Assembly: GCA_016861165.1 (NCBI GenBank)
Contig: BOKV01000007.1
Location: 62,001 to 126,000 of the forward strand
Length of the DNA stretch: 64,000 nt
From: Alphaproteobacteria bacterium
GTDB taxonomy: Bacteria; Pseudomonadota; Alphaproteobacteria; Rhizobiales; Rhizobiaceae
Direction of reading: 5' to 3'
Shown: in pieces, positions 9,467 to 17,455 of the stretch
Position numbering within the stretch: the stretch's first letter is position 1
How the letters are laid out: every line of letters begins with the position of its first letter
The notes under the pieces: model-generated
The model's input: only the letters and a program-made list of their open reading frames with translations
The model's database searches: none
What the model was told of the DNA's origin: nothing
Made by a program: the position numbers and the translations under genes

Positions 9467-10552
9467 TCACGCCCGTTGGGCCTGGTAACGCTGCCGCCAC
9501 TGGTCGAGCACCACCGCGCCGACGATGATCGCGCCCTTGACCATCTCCTGGTAGTAGGCGTCGAGACGCAGGAAGGTGAAGCCGGAAATGATGACGCCAA
9601 AAATCAGCGCCCCGATCACCGTGCCGACGACCGAACCGCGGCCGCCGGACAGCGAGACGCCGCCGATGACCGCCATGGCGATGGCGTCGAGTTCGTACAT
9701 GACGCCCATGCCGGCCTGGGCCGTCAGATTCTTGGAGCTGAGCACCAGCGCAGCCAGCGCGGCCAGCATGCCGGCGATGGTGTAGACCAGCACCTTGTGG
9801 CGGGCGACCTTGATGCCCGACATGCGCGCGGCGTCCTCGTTGGAGCCGATGGCGTAGGTGTGCTTGCCGTACACCGTGAATTTGAGGATGAGCTGGAACA
9901 GGATCGCCAGCCCGACGAAGATGACCACCGGCATCCAGCCATTGAGGCCGTTGCCGATCGTCGCGTAGCTCTCGGTGGGAAACGAGATCGGCTGTCCCTT
10001 CGACCACCATTTGGCGATGCCCCTGGCCGTCACCATCATGCCGAGGGTGGCGATGAACGGCGGAATGCGGGTGTAGGCGATGAGCAGGCCATTGATCAGG
10101 CCCGCCGCCAGGCCGCAGGAAAGCCCCACCAGCACCGGCACCGTGACCGGCAGATCGACCCAGCCCTGTTCTAGGAACATGCCCTTGGGGTTGGGCTGGC
10201 CGTTGACCTCGGCCACCTGGGCGAAGCTCATGGCGATCATCGCCGTCGCGCCTACGATCGAACCGGACGACAGGTCGATGCCGCCGGAGATGATGACCTG
10301 CGTGACGCCGATCGCGATGATGCCGACAATCGAGACCTGAAGGACTATGATGTAGAGGCGCTGCTCATTGAAGATGCTGCTGAAGCGTCCCTGCGAATCG
10401 AACAGGAAGCTCTGGCCCATCACCAGCGCGCCCAGCACCTCGAAGATCACAACGATGATGATCAACGCCGCCAACACGTTCAGTTCGTTCGGCCAGACGC
10501 GCTTCGACGCGTCGAACTTCAGGCCGCCGACGCCATGAACGGATTGAGCCAT
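9467..10552 (-). CDS. Sugar (cyclitol) ABC transporter permease
   Basis: This is a 361-residue inner-membrane permease of the RbsC/FrcC/IatP family with about ten hydrophobic segments, beginning with LNVLAALIIIVVIFEVLGAL. The family motif around GGIDLSSGS is clear. I use the ATG at 10552 (MAQSVHGVGG), after which the sequence is family-like. It is followed by the ATPase after 10 bases and preceded by the binding-protein gene plus a hairpin. Confidence 0.9.
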   Translation of the reverse strand: MAQSVHGVGGLKFDASKRVWPNELNVLAALIIIVVIFEVLGALVMGQSFLFDSQGRFSSIFNEQRLYIIVLQVSIVGIIAIGVTQVIISGGIDLSSGSIVGATAMIAMSFAQVAEVNGQPNPKGMFLEQGWVDLPVTVPVLVGLSCGLAAGLINGLLIAYTRIPPFIATLGMMVTARGIAKWWSKGQPISFPTESYATIGNGLNGWMPVVIFVGLAILFQLILKFTVYGKHTYAIGSNEDAARMSGIKVARHKVLVYTIAGMLAALAALVLSSKNLTAQAGMGVMYELDAIAMAVIGGVSLSGGRGSVVGTVIGALIFGVIISGFTFLRLDAYYQEMVKGAIIVGAVVLDQWRQRYQAQRA

Positions 10553-10612
10553 GGCTGTGTCCTCCCCGCGTTGCCGCCGCTGTTGCACCGCAACGGCGTG
10601 GTCCATGAGGGA

Positions 10613-10636
10613 TGAGCGGCGTCGCCGCGCCGCTCA
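10613..10636 (-). other. Intercistronic stem-loop between binding protein and permease genes
   Basis: A 9-bp perfect stem (TGAGCGGCG paired with CGCCGCTCA, loop of six bases) sits in the 103-base gap after the binding-protein stop and before the permease start. There is no T-run, so it is not a classical terminator. A hairpin here is typical of transporter operons, where it stabilises the upstream mRNA and keeps binding protein in excess; that role is inferred. Confidence 0.6.
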
Positions 10637-10655
10637 CCATAGCACATTCGGCCGG

Positions 10656-11600
10656 TCAGTTCTTGGCGAGGAAATCGCCGATATTGGCGGGCGTGACCAG
10701 CTGGAAGGGGATGTAGACCTTCTTGTCCACCTTCTCGCCGCGAGCCAGCTTGAGCGCCGCGTCGAGGGCGCCCGCGCCCTGGCCGTGCGCGTCCTGGAAC
10801 ACGGTCACGTCGAGATCGCCGGCCTGCATGGCCACGAGCGCGTCCTGGGTGGCGTCGACGCCGGTCACGATGACCTCCTCCATCGAGATGCCGGCCGCCT
10901 TCATGGCCTGGATCGCGCCGATCGCCATTTCGTCGTTGTTGGAGAAGACCGCGTCGAACTGCGTGCCGGACGAGAGCCAGTTGGTCATCAGGTCCTGGGC
11001 CTCGTCACGCGACCAGTTGGCCGTCTGCTCGTCGACGATGTTGATGAACTTGCACATATCCATGCCGATCACGTCGTGGAAGTCCTTGGTGCGCTGGACC
11101 GCGGCCTGGTTCGACAGTTCACCCATCATGACATAGATGTTGGCGCCGCCCGCCTTGCCCTTGGCGCGCAGCAGCTTGCAGCCCTCGAAGGCGGCGAGCG
11201 TACCGGACTCGATCTCGTTGGAGGCGACGAAGGCCTGGTTGTCGGGCAGGCTGTCGACATTGACCGGCTCACGGTTGACATAGACCAGCGGCACGCCGGC
11301 CGCCGCCGCCGCGTTGGTCATCGCCTCGGTGGCCGAGGTGTCGACCGGATTGACGATGATCGCGTCGACGCCGGAAGCGATGAAATTGTTGATCTGGTCA
11401 AGCTGCCTGGCGACGTCGTTCTGGGCGTCCTCGATCTGCACGTCAACGCCGTCCATGCTGCCGGCCAGGTCCTGGATGCCGTTGCGCAGCACGGTCAGGA
11501 AGTTGTCGTCGAACAGCGCCATCGACACGCCGATGTTCTCGGCCAGCGCGGTCGTGGACATGAGCACGGACAGGCCCGCGCCCAGCAAGAACTTCTTCAT
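10656..11600 (-). CDS. Periplasmic inositol/rhizopine-type sugar-binding protein
   Basis: This 314-residue type I periplasmic binding protein starts with a signal peptide that ends about STTALA|E (residue 25). The mature start GVSMALFDDNFLTVLRNG is, from memory, characteristic of the inositol-binding IbpA and rhizopine-binding MocB group. Ligand-site residues NREP and SNNDEMAIG are in the usual places. The ATG at 11600 has a GGAGGAG ribosome-binding site. It is first in the transporter operon. Whether the ligand is inositol, rhizopine or both cannot be decided from sequence. Confidence 0.87.
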   Translation of the reverse strand: MKKFLLGAGLSVLMSTTALAENIGVSMALFDDNFLTVLRNGIQDLAGSMDGVDVQIEDAQNDVARQLDQINNFIASGVDAIIVNPVDTSATEAMTNAAAAAGVPLVYVNREPVNVDSLPDNQAFVASNEIESGTLAAFEGCKLLRAKGKAGGANIYVMMGELSNQAAVQRTKDFHDVIGMDMCKFINIVDEQTANWSRDEAQDLMTNWLSSGTQFDAVFSNNDEMAIGAIQAMKAAGISMEEVIVTGVDATQDALVAMQAGDLDVTVFQDAHGQGAGALDAALKLARGEKVDKKVYIPFQLVTPANIGDFLAKN

Positions 11601-11752
11601 GATCTGCTCCTCCACATGACGGTGCCCGGCGGCGCCGGATCACCCGTTTCTCCCACTCCACGGGAATCGCTCGTCAGCCGCCATCATCGCCGGCGCCGGA
11701 GGTCCTCCCTGCGAACCCTCAAGACAGAACAAGACGTTCATTTCCAGGCTGC

Positions 11753-11789
11753 AATGAAACGTTTATTCTATTTTGTGGTCGTGCGTCAA
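11753..11789 (-). promoter_or_regulatory. Promoter of the sugar ABC operon with LacI-like operator
   Basis: In the 229-base gap upstream of the binding-protein gene, TTGACG reads on the minus strand at 11789-11784. It is followed at about 16 bases by an AT-rich -10-like AATAAA. The -10 overlaps an AAACGTTT palindrome (11757-11764), the core of many LacI-family operators, within ATGAAACGTTTATT. The rest of the gap shows nothing else that I can support. Confidence 0.5.
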
Positions 11790-11829
11790 GTTGGATTCGG
11801 CGGTTCGCGCGAACTTCTCGTATCGGCCG

Positions 11830-12654
11830 TCACACCAGGGCGGACCGCAGATGGGCGATGGAGGCGGAGAGTGCGGGGCCCGGATCGGCCAGCGCGTGCA
11901 CGGCCGGGGCGAACGGCTCGAACGACAGCGGGCCCGCATAGCCCCCGTCGATCAGCGCCGCGATCTGTTCGACGTTGCCGATGCGGTCTTCACCGTCGAC
12001 CAGAACGCGATGCGCGTCGCGCATGCCGGTCACGGTGACCGAGCGGTCGGCCACGCCCGAAACGTGAACGAGACCGGTTATTTGTGGAAACAGCACGCTC
12101 TCACCGGCAACGAAGTGGTGGAAGGTGTCGTGGACCAGACGGAAGGTCGCCGTCATGCCCGCCGCCTCGATCGCTTCGACCGCCTCCGACTTCAGTCGCA
12201 GCGAGCAGGTCGCAAAGCCGAGCGGTTCGACCAGCCCGAGGATGCCGGCCTCAACGAGGATCGGCGCCAGCCCTTGCAGCGCCACGCGCAGATTGGCCTG
12301 CCGCTCGCCGTCCGCACGGCCCGAGCCGTCATTGACCGGCACCAGCACCAGTCCCCTCGCCCCGCAACGGGCGCAATAGGAGGCCAGCGAACGGGCCTCG
12401 CTTTCGCGTGCGCCGTTCCACTCGTTGAAACGCTGCAGCGCGTTGATCGACAGGATCTCGAGCCCGTGGCGAGCGGCAAGCGAGCGCACTTCCTCGGGCG
12501 GCGTGCCATCGAGGATTGCGTTGCCGTCTAGGTCGTTGCGGATTTCGACGCCGCCAACGCCCAACGAGGCGGCCAGCGCGAAGAACCGCCCGATATCGAA
12601 TCTGGGCGCGCTCATGTGGTTCAGTGCGAATACGGGTGTTGTGGCGTTCATCAT
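11830..12654 (-). CDS. TIM-barrel sugar isomerase/epimerase, IolI/MocC-like
   Basis: This is a 274-residue xylose-isomerase-type TIM barrel. Likely metal ligands are visible: Glu in LGLVEPLG, Asp/His in VHDTFHH, and a late Glu in LSFEPF. The N-terminal ALNHMSAP and VEIRND resemble 2-keto-myo-inositol isomerase IolI and relatives. It lies upstream of the sugar ABC operon on the same strand and is divergent from a second TIM-barrel gene. Two consecutive ATGs (12654 and 12651) could each serve as start. A role in inosose or rhizopine conversion is likely from context. Confidence 0.78.
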   Translation of the reverse strand: MMNATTPVFALNHMSAPRFDIGRFFALAASLGVGGVEIRNDLDGNAILDGTPPEEVRSLAARHGLEILSINALQRFNEWNGARESEARSLASYCARCGARGLVLVPVNDGSGRADGERQANLRVALQGLAPILVEAGILGLVEPLGFATCSLRLKSEAVEAIEAAGMTATFRLVHDTFHHFVAGESVLFPQITGLVHVSGVADRSVTVTGMRDAHRVLVDGEDRIGNVEQIAALIDGGYAGPLSFEPFAPAVHALADPGPALSASIAHLRSALV

Positions 12655-12770
12655 CGGACTCCCTGGCGCCCGCTTCCTTCCGGGCGCCGCCAGACAAGCT
12701 ATGGAAGAATGGACGTGTCAAATCGACGCCGGCCTCGATCAGGCCTCGGTCAGGGGCCTTGTGAACGTCG

Positions 12771-12790
12771 GCATCGTCCGAATGCAGGTG
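12771..12790 (-). promoter_or_regulatory. Possible degenerate copy of the island motif
   Basis: GCATCGTCCGAATGCAGGTG matches the first 12 bases of the island element GCATCGTCYGAAGGGACTAA exactly, but the distal half is lost. It lies in the 216-base gap between the divergent TIM-barrel genes, 117 bases from the minus-strand start. Because half the site is missing, this may be chance. The rest of the gap holds no other motif I can name. Confidence 0.3.
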
Positions 12791-12870
12791 GACCGGGCCG
12801 GCGCGGTGTTGTCAACAGTCGCCAAGGCCGCGCCCGACGAGGACGGGCGGCCGGACATGAGAAGTCCATC

Positions 12871-13734
12871 ATGACGCTGCCACGCAGGCTGATCTGCTCC
12901 TCGCATACGATCAGCGGGGTGATGCCCGGCGGGCCGGTCGCCGCCCGCCATCCGTTCGACCAGCGCGTCGCCGCCTGCGCGGCGGCCGGCTATGAGGGAA
13001 TGTGCCTGCACCTGCGCGACTACCGCGCCCTCGTCGAGGCCGGCCGCGACGAGGGCTGGCTTGCCGCCGTGCTGGCACGCCACGGTATCGTCGACATATC
13101 TCTGGAATTCCTGACCGACTGGTTCATCGAGGGCGCCGGTGGCGCGCAATCGCGCCGCGACGAAGAGACCGCCCATGCGGCGGCGCGCACGCTCGGCGCC
13201 CACACGCTCAATGTCGGTCCGGACCTGCAAGGCCGTGGCATCGAATTTGGCGTGATGCGGCGCCGGCTCGCTGCGTTGTGCGAACGGGCGGCCGGCCATG
13301 GCCTCAAGGTGGCGATCGAGATGGTCGCCTGGAGCGATGTGCGCGACGTCGACACCGCGCTGGCGCTGATCGACGGCCTGCCCAATGCCGGCCTGGTCAT
13401 CGATGCCTGGCACGTCTTCCGCGGCGGCGTGCGGCTCGCCGACCTGGAACGCATCCCGGGCGAGCGCATCTTCGCCATACAGGTCAACGACGCCGATTTG
13501 ACCGTGCGCGGCCCCCTTGCCGACGACACACTGCACCGGCGGTCCTGTGGCGACGGCATATTCGATCTCGACGGCTTCCTATCGAGCCTCGATCGGGCCG
13601 GCGCGCAGGTTCCGGTCAGCGTCGAGATCATTTCGCCCCAATTGACCCGTCTGGATGTGGCCGCCGCCGCCCGGCACTCGATCGCCGGCGCCCGCCGCCT
13701 GATCGAGCGTATGGGTTCCCGGCCGCCGGTTTAG
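12871..13734 (+). CDS. TIM-barrel sugar-phosphate isomerase/epimerase family protein
   Basis: This is a 287-residue AP-endonuclease-2/xylose-isomerase-like TIM barrel. Candidate metal ligands are Glu in AIEMVAW, Asp and His in VIDAWHVF, Asn/Asp in QVNDAD and Glu in VSVEII. The start at 12871 (MTLPRRLICSSHT) begins the barrel domain directly. Its stop codon lies inside a regulatory motif that precedes livH. It faces away from the other TIM-barrel gene and lies at the border between cyclitol and CoA-pathway genes. The substrate is unknown. Confidence 0.75.
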   Translation: MTLPRRLICSSHTISGVMPGGPVAARHPFDQRVAACAAAGYEGMCLHLRDYRALVEAGRDEGWLAAVLARHGIVDISLEFLTDWFIEGAGGAQSRRDEETAHAAARTLGAHTLNVGPDLQGRGIEFGVMRRRLAALCERAAGHGLKVAIEMVAWSDVRDVDTALALIDGLPNAGLVIDAWHVFRGGVRLADLERIPGERIFAIQVNDADLTVRGPLADDTLHRRSCGDGIFDLDGFLSSLDRAGAQVPVSVEIISPQLTRLDVAAAARHSIAGARRLIERMGSRPPV

Positions 13735-13750
13735 TCCGTTCGGCCGATGC
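13731..13750 (+). promoter_or_regulatory. Island motif upstream of livH operon
   Basis: TTAGTCCGTTCGGCCGATGC is the reverse complement of the island element with two differences from TTAGTCCCTTCGGACGATGC. It overlaps the stop codon of the preceding gene, points towards livH, and ends 60 bases before the livH ATG. Confidence 0.65.
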
Positions 13751-13809
13751 TTTCGCGGCGGCCGTGACGCGAAGTGGCGGCAGGAGCGGCGCGGGAGGCA
13801 GGACAACCG

Positions 13810-14688
13810 ATGCTGAGCGAGATCGTCATCATCGTCGTGCGCGGCATCGCGATCGGCTCGATCTTCGCCATGATCGCGATGAGCTTCAACATTGTGCACG
13901 GGGCGACGGGCATCCTCAATTTCGCGCAGGGCAGCATGCTGGTGCTGGGCGGCTTTGCCGCCTTCTTCCTCGCCAACGGTGTCGGCCTCGGCTGGTGGCT
14001 GGCGATGCTGGTGGTCAGCGGACTGCTGGTCGCCGCGCTGCTGGCCTTCCAGGGCTGGATCACGCTGCTGCCGCTGCGCTCGTCGGTCGAGCAGGATTCC
14101 TGGATCATCTCCACCGTGGCGGTGTCGGTGATCGTCGGCGCGGTGCTGCTGATCACGCAAGGCCCGTTCGCCTATACCGTGCAAGGCATGGCGCCGCCCT
14201 TTCGCATCCTCGGCGTGCGCACCCCCGGCGCCTATGCGCTCGCCATCGGCTGCATGCTGTTCTGGTTCGTCGCGCTGCGCTTCTTCCTGAGGAAGACGTT
14301 CATCGGCCTCGCCATCAGCGCGCTGTCGCAGGACTTCGACGCCGCGCGCGCGGCGGGCCTGCCGGTGCGCCGGCTGCAGCTTATCGCCTTCGCCATCTCC
14401 GGGCTGATGGTCGGCACGGCCGGCTTCCTGGTGGCGCCGGTGATCTCGGTCAGCTCCGATGCCGGCCTGCGCTACGTGCTGAACGGCTTCGTGGCGGCCG
14501 TCGTCGGCGGCATCGGCTCCAATCTCGGCACGCTGATCGGCGGGCCGCTGGTCGGCGTGGTGACCATGCTCACCGCCTATCGCGTCGGCGGCGCCTACCA
14601 GGATCTGGCCTCGCTGCTGGTGCTGGTGGCGATCCTGATGCTGCGGCCACAGGGCCTGTTCGGCCGCGTCTCGGCCCGGCGCGTGTGA
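13810..14688 (+). CDS. Branched-chain-type ABC transporter permease, LivH family
   Basis: This is a 292-residue inner-membrane permease with about eight hydrophobic helices and the family signature near the N-terminus (GILNFAQGSMLVLG). The ATG at 13810 (MLSEIVIIVV) is preferred over an upstream in-frame ATG because the hydrophobic helix begins at once. It is co-transcribed with a fused LivM-LivG gene and livF. Transporters of this family in CoA-degradation clusters often import aromatic or alicyclic acids, not only amino acids. The ligand is not known. Confidence 0.9.
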   Translation: MLSEIVIIVVRGIAIGSIFAMIAMSFNIVHGATGILNFAQGSMLVLGGFAAFFLANGVGLGWWLAMLVVSGLLVAALLAFQGWITLLPLRSSVEQDSWIISTVAVSVIVGAVLLITQGPFAYTVQGMAPPFRILGVRTPGAYALAIGCMLFWFVALRFFLRKTFIGLAISALSQDFDAARAAGLPVRRLQLIAFAISGLMVGTAGFLVAPVISVSSDAGLRYVLNGFVAAVVGGIGSNLGTLIGGPLVGVVTMLTAYRVGGAYQDLASLLVLVAILMLRPQGLFGRVSARRV

Positions 14689-14702
14689 CGGAGCGGACGG
14701 CC

Positions 14703-16535
14703 ATGGCGGTGGCGCAGGCGGCGCGCGGGGGCCAGGCGCAGGCGGCGCACGGGGGCCAGGCGCAGGCGGCGAACGGGGCCGCGGCGCGCAAGCGGCCGCG
14801 CTTTTCCTCCGACCTGCCGCAGGTGTGGATCGGCATCGCGCTGATCGCGATCACCGGCTTCGTGCCGTCCCTGGTCGGCAATGCCTACTGGGTGCACACC
14901 TTCCAGCTCGTCAACATCTACATCGCCGCGGCGATCTTCCAGAACTTTCTGTTCGTCGATGCCGGCCAGAAGTCATTCGGCCAGGGCGTGCTGCTCGGCC
15001 TCGGTGCCTATGTGACGGCGATCTTCTTCGGCCTGCACGGCTATCCCTTCGCCGTGGCGGCGCTGGTCGGGCTGGTCGCCGCCTTTCTCGGCGGCCTCCT
15101 GTTCGCGCTGCCGGCGCTGCGCGTCCAGTACTTCCATCTCGGCTTCGTCACGCTGTCGGCGGCGATCGTGTTCCCACAGCTGCTGATGTCGCTCGACCGC
15201 TGGACCAACGGCATCAACGGCATCCCGGTATCGATGCCGTCGATGCACAAGGAAATCGCCCTCGGCCTGTCGCCGCTGACCATACTGGTGGCGCTCTTCC
15301 CGATGGCGGCGCTGGTGGTCCACTACATGATCCGGCGATCGACGCTCGGCCGCCGGATGCGAGTCGCCGCCGTCAGCCCGGAGGCGGCGCGCACGCTCGG
15401 CATCCGGCCGGGCGTCATGCGCTTCATCGCCTTCATCATCGCCGCGATCGGCACCGGCATCTGCGGCATCCTCTACCTGCCGGCGGTGTCCTTCGTCAGC
15501 CCGCAGGGCTTCAACGTCGAACTGTCCTTCGTCTTCTTCTTTGCCGTCGTCGTCGGCGGCCGTGGCCAGATGCTCGGTCCGATCGTCGGCATCTGGGTCG
15601 TATTCATCCTGCCCAACATCGTGCTCGCCCAGCTCGTCGAGTACCGGCTGCTGATCTACGGCCTGCTGACGCTCGCGACAGTGATGGCGTTTCCCGACGG
15701 CATCGTCGGCACGATCGAGCGCTGGCGGGTCCGGCGGGCGGTGACCGGCCGCGGCGAGGAAGCCTTTCGCGTCGACGCCTTTCTCGACGGGCTTCGGGGG
15801 GAGCGGGAGGCCGCGCCGGGTTCCGACATCGCCGTCGAGGTGCGCGGCGGCACCAAGAAGTTCGGCGCCGTCGTCGCCGTCGACGAAGTCGACCTCAAGG
15901 TGCGCCGGGGCGAGGTGCACGGCCTGATCGGCGCCAACGGCTCGGGCAAGACCAGCCTGCTCAACGTGCTGTCCGGCCTGTCACGGCTCGACGCCGGCTC
16001 CTTTCTGATCAACGGTCGCGACGCCACCCGCCTGGCCGCCGACCGTATCGCCAGGATGAACCTCGGCCGCACCTTTCAGACACCGCGCATCTTCCCGCAG
16101 TTCTCCCTGTGGGAAAACCTGAAGGTCGGCATCGACGCCCGCGCCGGCACGGCGAGCCCGGACATGGCCCGTCTCGCCGCCCAACTGGAGGCCGAATTCG
16201 CCGAGGATAGCGCCGAATTGCTGTCGCACGGCCAGCGCCGGCTGGTGGAGGTGATGCGCGCCATGCTGAAGGAGGCGACCATCGTGCTGTTCGACGAGCC
16301 GGCCGCCGGCCTGTCGCAGTCGGAGCGCGCCAACTTCGCCCGGCTGGTGCGCTTCCTGTCGCGGCGCATGGGCAAGACCGTCATCCTGGTCGAGCACGAC
16401 CTCGATCTGGTCTGGGACGTTGCCGATACCATCACCGTCATGGAACAGGGCCGCATCGTCGCCTCGGGCGATCCGGCGAGCGTGGCCAGGGACCCGGCCG
16501 TGCAGCACATGTTCGTCGGAGGCCGGCTTGCTTGA
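14703..16535 (+). CDS. Fused LivM permease-LivG ATPase of a branched-chain-type ABC transporter
   Basis: This 610-residue protein has a low-complexity N-terminal tail, a LivM-type membrane domain (about residues 35-350) and a LivG-type ATPase (about 375-610). The ATPase shows Walker A GANGSGKTS, signature LSHGQRR (a His in place of the second Gly), Walker B IVLFDEPAAGLS and EHDLD. Both domains look intact. The start is the ATG at 14703; a GTG at 14685 overlapping the livH stop is possible. The first 26 residues come from a 24-base tandem repeat. Confidence 0.92.
   Translation: MAVAQAARGGQAQAAHGGQAQAANGAAARKRPRFSSDLPQVWIGIALIAITGFVPSLVGNAYWVHTFQLVNIYIAAAIFQNFLFVDAGQKSFGQGVLLGLGAYVTAIFFGLHGYPFAVAALVGLVAAFLGGLLFALPALRVQYFHLGFVTLSAAIVFPQLLMSLDRWTNGINGIPVSMPSMHKEIALGLSPLTILVALFPMAALVVHYMIRRSTLGRRMRVAAVSPEAARTLGIRPGVMRFIAFIIAAIGTGICGILYLPAVSFVSPQGFNVELSFVFFFAVVVGGRGQMLGPIVGIWVVFILPNIVLAQLVEYRLLIYGLLTLATVMAFPDGIVGTIERWRVRRAVTGRGEEAFRVDAFLDGLRGEREAAPGSDIAVEVRGGTKKFGAVVAVDEVDLKVRRGEVHGLIGANGSGKTSLLNVLSGLSRLDAGSFLINGRDATRLAADRIARMNLGRTFQTPRIFPQFSLWENLKVGIDARAGTASPDMARLAAQLEAEFAEDSAELLSHGQRRLVEVMRAMLKEATIVLFDEPAAGLSQSERANFARLVRFLSRRMGKTVILVEHDLDLVWDVADTITVMEQGRIVASGDPASVARDPAVQHMFVGGRLA
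14712..14780 (+). repeat. 24-base tandem repeat, nearly three units, inside the livMG coding region
   Basis: The units start at 14712, 14736 and 14760. The first two differ by one base and the third is slightly shorter and more diverged. They encode AQAARGGQ, AQAAHGGQ and AQAANGA just after the start codon. Being in frame and a multiple of three, copy-number change would lengthen or shorten only the cytoplasmic tail. Confidence 0.85.
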
Positions 16536-17235
16536 GGTCGTCAACCTCTACGCCGGCTACGGCATTGTGCCGGTGATCGAGGACGTATCGCTGACGGCGC
16601 GACCTGGCGAAATCCTGCTCGTCGGCGGCGAGAACGGCGCCGGCAAGTCGACGCTCATGCGGGCGATCGCCGGCTTCAACCGGCCGGATCGCGGCGCGGT
16701 GCGCCTGGCCGGCCGACCGCTGCACGGCCTGGCGCCCGAGCGGATCGCCCAGGCCGGGCTGCGCCTGGTGCTCGACGGTCACCGCGTCTTCCCCGAGCTC
16801 AGCGTCTACGACAATCTCAGAATGGGCGCGGCGGCCCGACCCGGCGACCGCGCCGGCTTTGCCGCCGCCGTCGAGGAGATCTATGGCGTGTTCCCGATCC
16901 TGAAGGAGCGCCATCGCCAATATGCCCGCGATCTCTCCGGCGGCCAGCAGCAGATGCTGGCGCTCGGCCAGGCCTTCGTCGCCCAGCCCAAGGTGCTGCT
17001 CTGCGACGAACCGTCGATGGGGCTGGCGCAGGCGCTGCTGCCGCCGATCCTCGCTTTCCTGCGGCATTGGGCCGAGACCGGCACCGCCGTCGTCATCGTC
17101 GAGCAGCATCTGAAGGTGACGGCACCCTATGCCGACCGCGCCATGATCATCGAGCGCGGCAGGGTGAAGTTCGAATGCGCGGCCGGCGAACTCGACGCAC
17201 GACTCGCGCAGATGGCGGGCGAATCCATGCGGTGA
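16528..17235 (+). CDS. Branched-chain-type ABC transporter ATP-binding protein, LivF family
   Basis: This 235-residue ATPase has Walker A GGENGAGKST, signature LSGGQQQ, Walker B VLLCDEPSMGL and a switch His in VEQHLK. No ATG lies at the domain start. I use the TTG at 16528, which overlaps the livMG end by 8 bases and has GGAGG five bases upstream (16518-16522). It completes a three-gene transporter whose binding protein is probably the one at 25972-27183. Confidence 0.88.
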   Translation: MLEVVNLYAGYGIVPVIEDVSLTARPGEILLVGGENGAGKSTLMRAIAGFNRPDRGAVRLAGRPLHGLAPERIAQAGLRLVLDGHRVFPELSVYDNLRMGAAARPGDRAGFAAAVEEIYGVFPILKERHRQYARDLSGGQQQMLALGQAFVAQPKVLLCDEPSMGLAQALLPPILAFLRHWAETGTAVVIVEQHLKVTAPYADRAMIIERGRVKFECAAGELDARLAQMAGESMR

Positions 17236-17386
17236 TCTCTGATCGCCGGCGCCAACGGTTGCGCTGGGGGCAAAAATACCGGCGAAAGGGCCGGCGGCCC
17301 ACCAGCGGAGCCCTGCCCAGATCGACGCGCTCCTCTCGACGCAGGGCCGGAGCTGGGAGAGGATCACCGGTGGCGCCCTGCCGGCG

Positions 17387-17407
17387 TTAGTCTTTTCGGA
17401 CGATTGC
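17387..17407 (+). promoter_or_regulatory. Island motif upstream of the crotonase-fadA6 operon
   Basis: TTAGTCTTTTCGGACGAT followed by TGC matches the island element, with one extra base near the end. It ends 49 bases before the crotonase ATG at 17456. It lies in the 220-base gap after livF; the earlier part of the gap shows nothing I can name. Confidence 0.75.
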
Positions 17408-17455
17408 CGGCGCGGCCGCCCGCCTTAGCCTGCTGCAACTGCGAAGGAGCTCCGG

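Noticed and set aside
12871-13734. Assignment as MocC
   Set aside because: It has the same general fold, but I cannot see family-specific features. It stays an unnamed TIM-barrel protein.
13002-16535. An 1177-codon frame extending livMG upstream over livH and a TIM-barrel gene
   Set aside because: The extra part is a shadow of two other genes. The LivM domain begins after 14703.
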